This document shows positions 60,762 through 64,000 of a stretch of 64,000 nt of DNA, piece by piece; the first letter of the stretch is position 1; each line of letters starts with the position of its first letter. Both the position numbers and the translations under genes were made by a program. This DNA comes from Lentibacter algarum (GTDB taxonomy: Bacteria; Pseudomonadota; Alphaproteobacteria; Rhodobacterales; Rhodobacteraceae). The stretch spans positions 2,666,001 to 2,730,000 of the forward strand of contig NZ_CP158687.1 of the NCBI RefSeq assembly GCF_040580765.1. The letters are read 5' to 3'. Below the pieces are notes generated by a model. The model was not told the DNA's origin and made no database searches. It was given only the letters and a program-made list of their open reading frames with translations.

Positions 60762-61634
60762 ATGAGCGACACATACATCCCCCCCAAGGTCTGGACATGG
60801 GAAAAAGAAAGTGGAGGAACCTTCGCTTCAATCAACCGTCCCATCGCCGGTGCAACTCATGACAAAGAGCTTCCCGTGGGCAAACACCCTTTGCAGCTTT
60901 ACTCCCTTGCCACGCCCAACGGCGTCAAGGTGACGGTCCTTTTGGAGGAGCTCCTTGCTGCTGGCCACACTGAAGCAGAATATGATGCCTGGCTGATCAA
61001 CATCGGCGAAGGCGATCAATTCGGTTCTGGCTTCGTTGAAATCAATCCGAACTCAAAGATCCCCGCGCTGATGGATCACTCTGTCACACCGCCACGCAGA
61101 ATGTTCGAAAGTGCCAGCATCATGCTGCAACTCGCCGAAAAGTTTGGCGCCTTTATCCCCAAAGACGCCACTGCGCGCGGCGAAATGCTCAACTGGCTCT
61201 TTTGGCAAATGGGCAGCGCACCCTATCTCGGCGGCGGTTTCGGCCACTTCTATGCTTATGCTCCCGAAAAGTGGGAATACCCCATCAACCGTTTCGCGAT
61301 GGAGGTCAAACGCCAGCTCGATGTGCTGGACCGTCGCTTGGCCGAAAACGAATTCCTTTCGGGCGCCGACTATACAATCGCCGATATGGCCAACTGGGCT
61401 TGGTACGGTCAGCTCGTCCTAGGCCGTCAATATAACGCTGCCGAATTCCTTGATGTCGCCTCCTACAAAAACGTCCTGCGTTGGGCCGAAGCAATCGATG
61501 CGAGGGAGCCAGTACAGCGAGGGCGAATGGTCAACCGCGCTATGGGTGAGCTCTCAAGCCAGCTGCGCAACCGTCATGACGCCTCCGATTTTGACACGAT
61601 GACCCAAGATAAGATCGAAGCGGCTGAGAGCTGA
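60762..61634 (+). CDS. yghU: Glutathione S-transferase, YghU type
   Basis: A 290-residue disulfide-bond oxidoreductase of the Nu-class GST family. It starts MSDTYIPPKVWTWEKESGG; the N-terminal thioredoxin-like fold has QLYSLATPNGVKVTVLLEELL, in two pieces QLYSLATPNGVK and VTVLLEELLAAG, and the GSGFVEINPNSKIPALMD region. The helical domain has GGGFGHFYAYAPEKWEYP. YghU reduces 2-hydroxyethyl disulfide with glutathione. The ATG at 60762 is preferred to an upstream extension with no homology. It is convergent with the rRNA operon. Confidence 0.9.
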   Translation: MSDTYIPPKVWTWEKESGGTFASINRPIAGATHDKELPVGKHPLQLYSLATPNGVKVTVLLEELLAAGHTEAEYDAWLINIGEGDQFGSGFVEINPNSKIPALMDHSVTPPRRMFESASIMLQLAEKFGAFIPKDATARGEMLNWLFWQMGSAPYLGGGFGHFYAYAPEKWEYPINRFAMEVKRQLDVLDRRLAENEFLSGADYTIADMANWAWYGQLVLGRQYNAAEFLDVASYKNVLRWAEAIDAREPVQRGRMVNRAMGELSSQLRNRHDASDFDTMTQDKIEAAES

Positions 61635-61671
61635 GCGTTAATCTCATTGGTTTAGAATACACCAACTGCGG

Positions 61672-61726
61672 CGATATCCCTTTCTAATGAAAGGGGTGTC
61701 GCTGCGGCGCGTGGAGCGTCCGCAGC
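61672..61726 (+). terminator. Two hairpins after yghU
   Basis: CGATATCCCTTTC pairs with GAAAGGGGTGTCG (61672-61701, including G-U pairs) and GCTGCGG pairs with CCGCAGC (61701-61726). There is no U-tract right behind them. They lie about 40 bases after the yghU stop and may separate it from the convergent rRNA operon. Confidence 0.5.
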
Positions 61727-61792
61727 TTACAATCCTAATCGGACAGCTTGTTGTATTTATGGATTTTTTTTACTTTTGGATTGTTTTTGAAC

Positions 61793-61820
61793 GCAAAAAG
61801 CACCCCTGAGGGGTGCTTAT
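61793..61820 (-). terminator. Terminator of the rRNA operon
   Basis: On the minus strand AGCACCCCTCAGGGGTGCT is a perfect stem with minimal loop followed by TTTTGCG. It lies about 70 bases beyond the 5S 3' end. Confidence 0.85.
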
Positions 61821-61888
61821 TTGTATGAGACATTCGAAAGAGAGATATCGGCCAGCCTCGCGGCGGGTCCATGATAGGCTTTATTAGG

Positions 61889-62003
61889 TTTGGCGGTGAC
61901 CTACTCTCCCACACCTTAGGATGCAGTACCATCGGCGCAACAGCGCTTAACGGCCGGGTTCGGAATGGAGCCGGGTGTTTCGCTTGTGCTATGACCACCA
62001 AAC
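61889..62003 (-). rRNA. rrf: 5S ribosomal RNA
   Basis: The minus strand reads GGTGGTCATAGCACAAGCGA, then CCCGGCTCCATTCCGAACCC and GGTGTGGGAGAGTAGGTCACC, all hallmarks of bacterial 5S rRNA, with 115 bases between the ends. No tRNA gene follows it within the window, unlike some Rhodobacterales operons that carry tRNA-fMet there. Ends are approximate to a few bases. Confidence 0.95.
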
Positions 62004-62087
62004 CAAAAAAAGCCTATCAAAATTCCAAGTCAAGTCATCTTATGTGATGTATGCTGATGTCCAGCTAAAAGCCTAGCTTTTACTGGA

Positions 62088-64000
<1,913 letters not shown>

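Noticed and set aside
61640..61888. tRNA gene after 5S
   Set aside because: No cloverleaf-compatible sequence with a GTTCRANNC box was seen on either strand.

Overview
The window looks like a chromosomal segment of a marine alphaproteobacterium, most likely a Rhodobacterales (Roseobacter-clade) species. The support is seen in gene content and order: a CycM-type membrane cytochrome c, TrcR (DUF1013), COQ9 divergent from rpsU, ferritin-fused MbfA with an Irr-type ICE box, dnaX-ybaB-recR, a TakP-type TRAP transporter, and large RTX/Hint secreted proteins. Base composition is moderately GC-rich and even. I see no prophage, transposase, integrase, CRISPR array or tRNA gene.

Layout. 1-11.3 kb: partial cycM; pheA-rpiB; an operon arsR-permease-thioredoxin-MBL protein (minus strand) behind a perfect FNR-type box; tandem CPBP proteases; accD-folC; a rhodanese-LysM operon behind a cluster of GANTC sites; zapE. 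11.5-20.3 kb: a small Hint-domain protein, an MFS transporter and a long minus-strand run (AEC transporter, nitroreductase, fghA, sthA, yaiI, HAD, ornithine-cyclodeaminase family) with chained ATGA overlaps. 20.3-29.6 kb: pyruvyltransferase-like protein, mbfA, a TetR-cupin pair, creatinase, a P1 peptidase, an esterase, gabD, hsp20 with a ROSE-like RNA thermometer, and a secreted trypsin-like protease.

29.7-41 kb is a carbon-acquisition region. The glycolate oxidase genes glcDEF, with a small membrane protein inserted, and a TakP-like TRAP transporter with unusually enlarged membrane subunits carry the same upstream palindrome (TTGGTAA-N7-TTACCAA). They probably share a regulator not encoded here. 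A CoA-transferase and a periplasmic protein sit between them.

41-47 kb is housekeeping: a phosphatase, ypfJ, dnaX with an in-frame A7 slippery heptamer, a TauD dioxygenase, a Nudix hydrolase, ybaB and recR. 47-54.1 kb is one 2360-residue RTX protein made of choice-of-anchor L, cadherin-like, four RTX super-modules with a common header, an embedded lectin-like domain and a C-terminal Hint domain. 54.4-61.7 kb: trcR, RNase T2, quinone oxidoreductase, coq9/rpsU, a sarcosine/dimethylglycine dehydrogenase-like enzyme and a YghU-type GST. 61.8-64 kb is the 3' end of an rRNA operon on the minus strand (5S and partial 23S).

Several non-coding repeats recur: a 47-bp element carrying three GTGCAC palindromes at exact 11-bp spacing (two copies), a family of intergenic hairpins beginning AAATATCC (three copies), and a REP-like inverted repeat.
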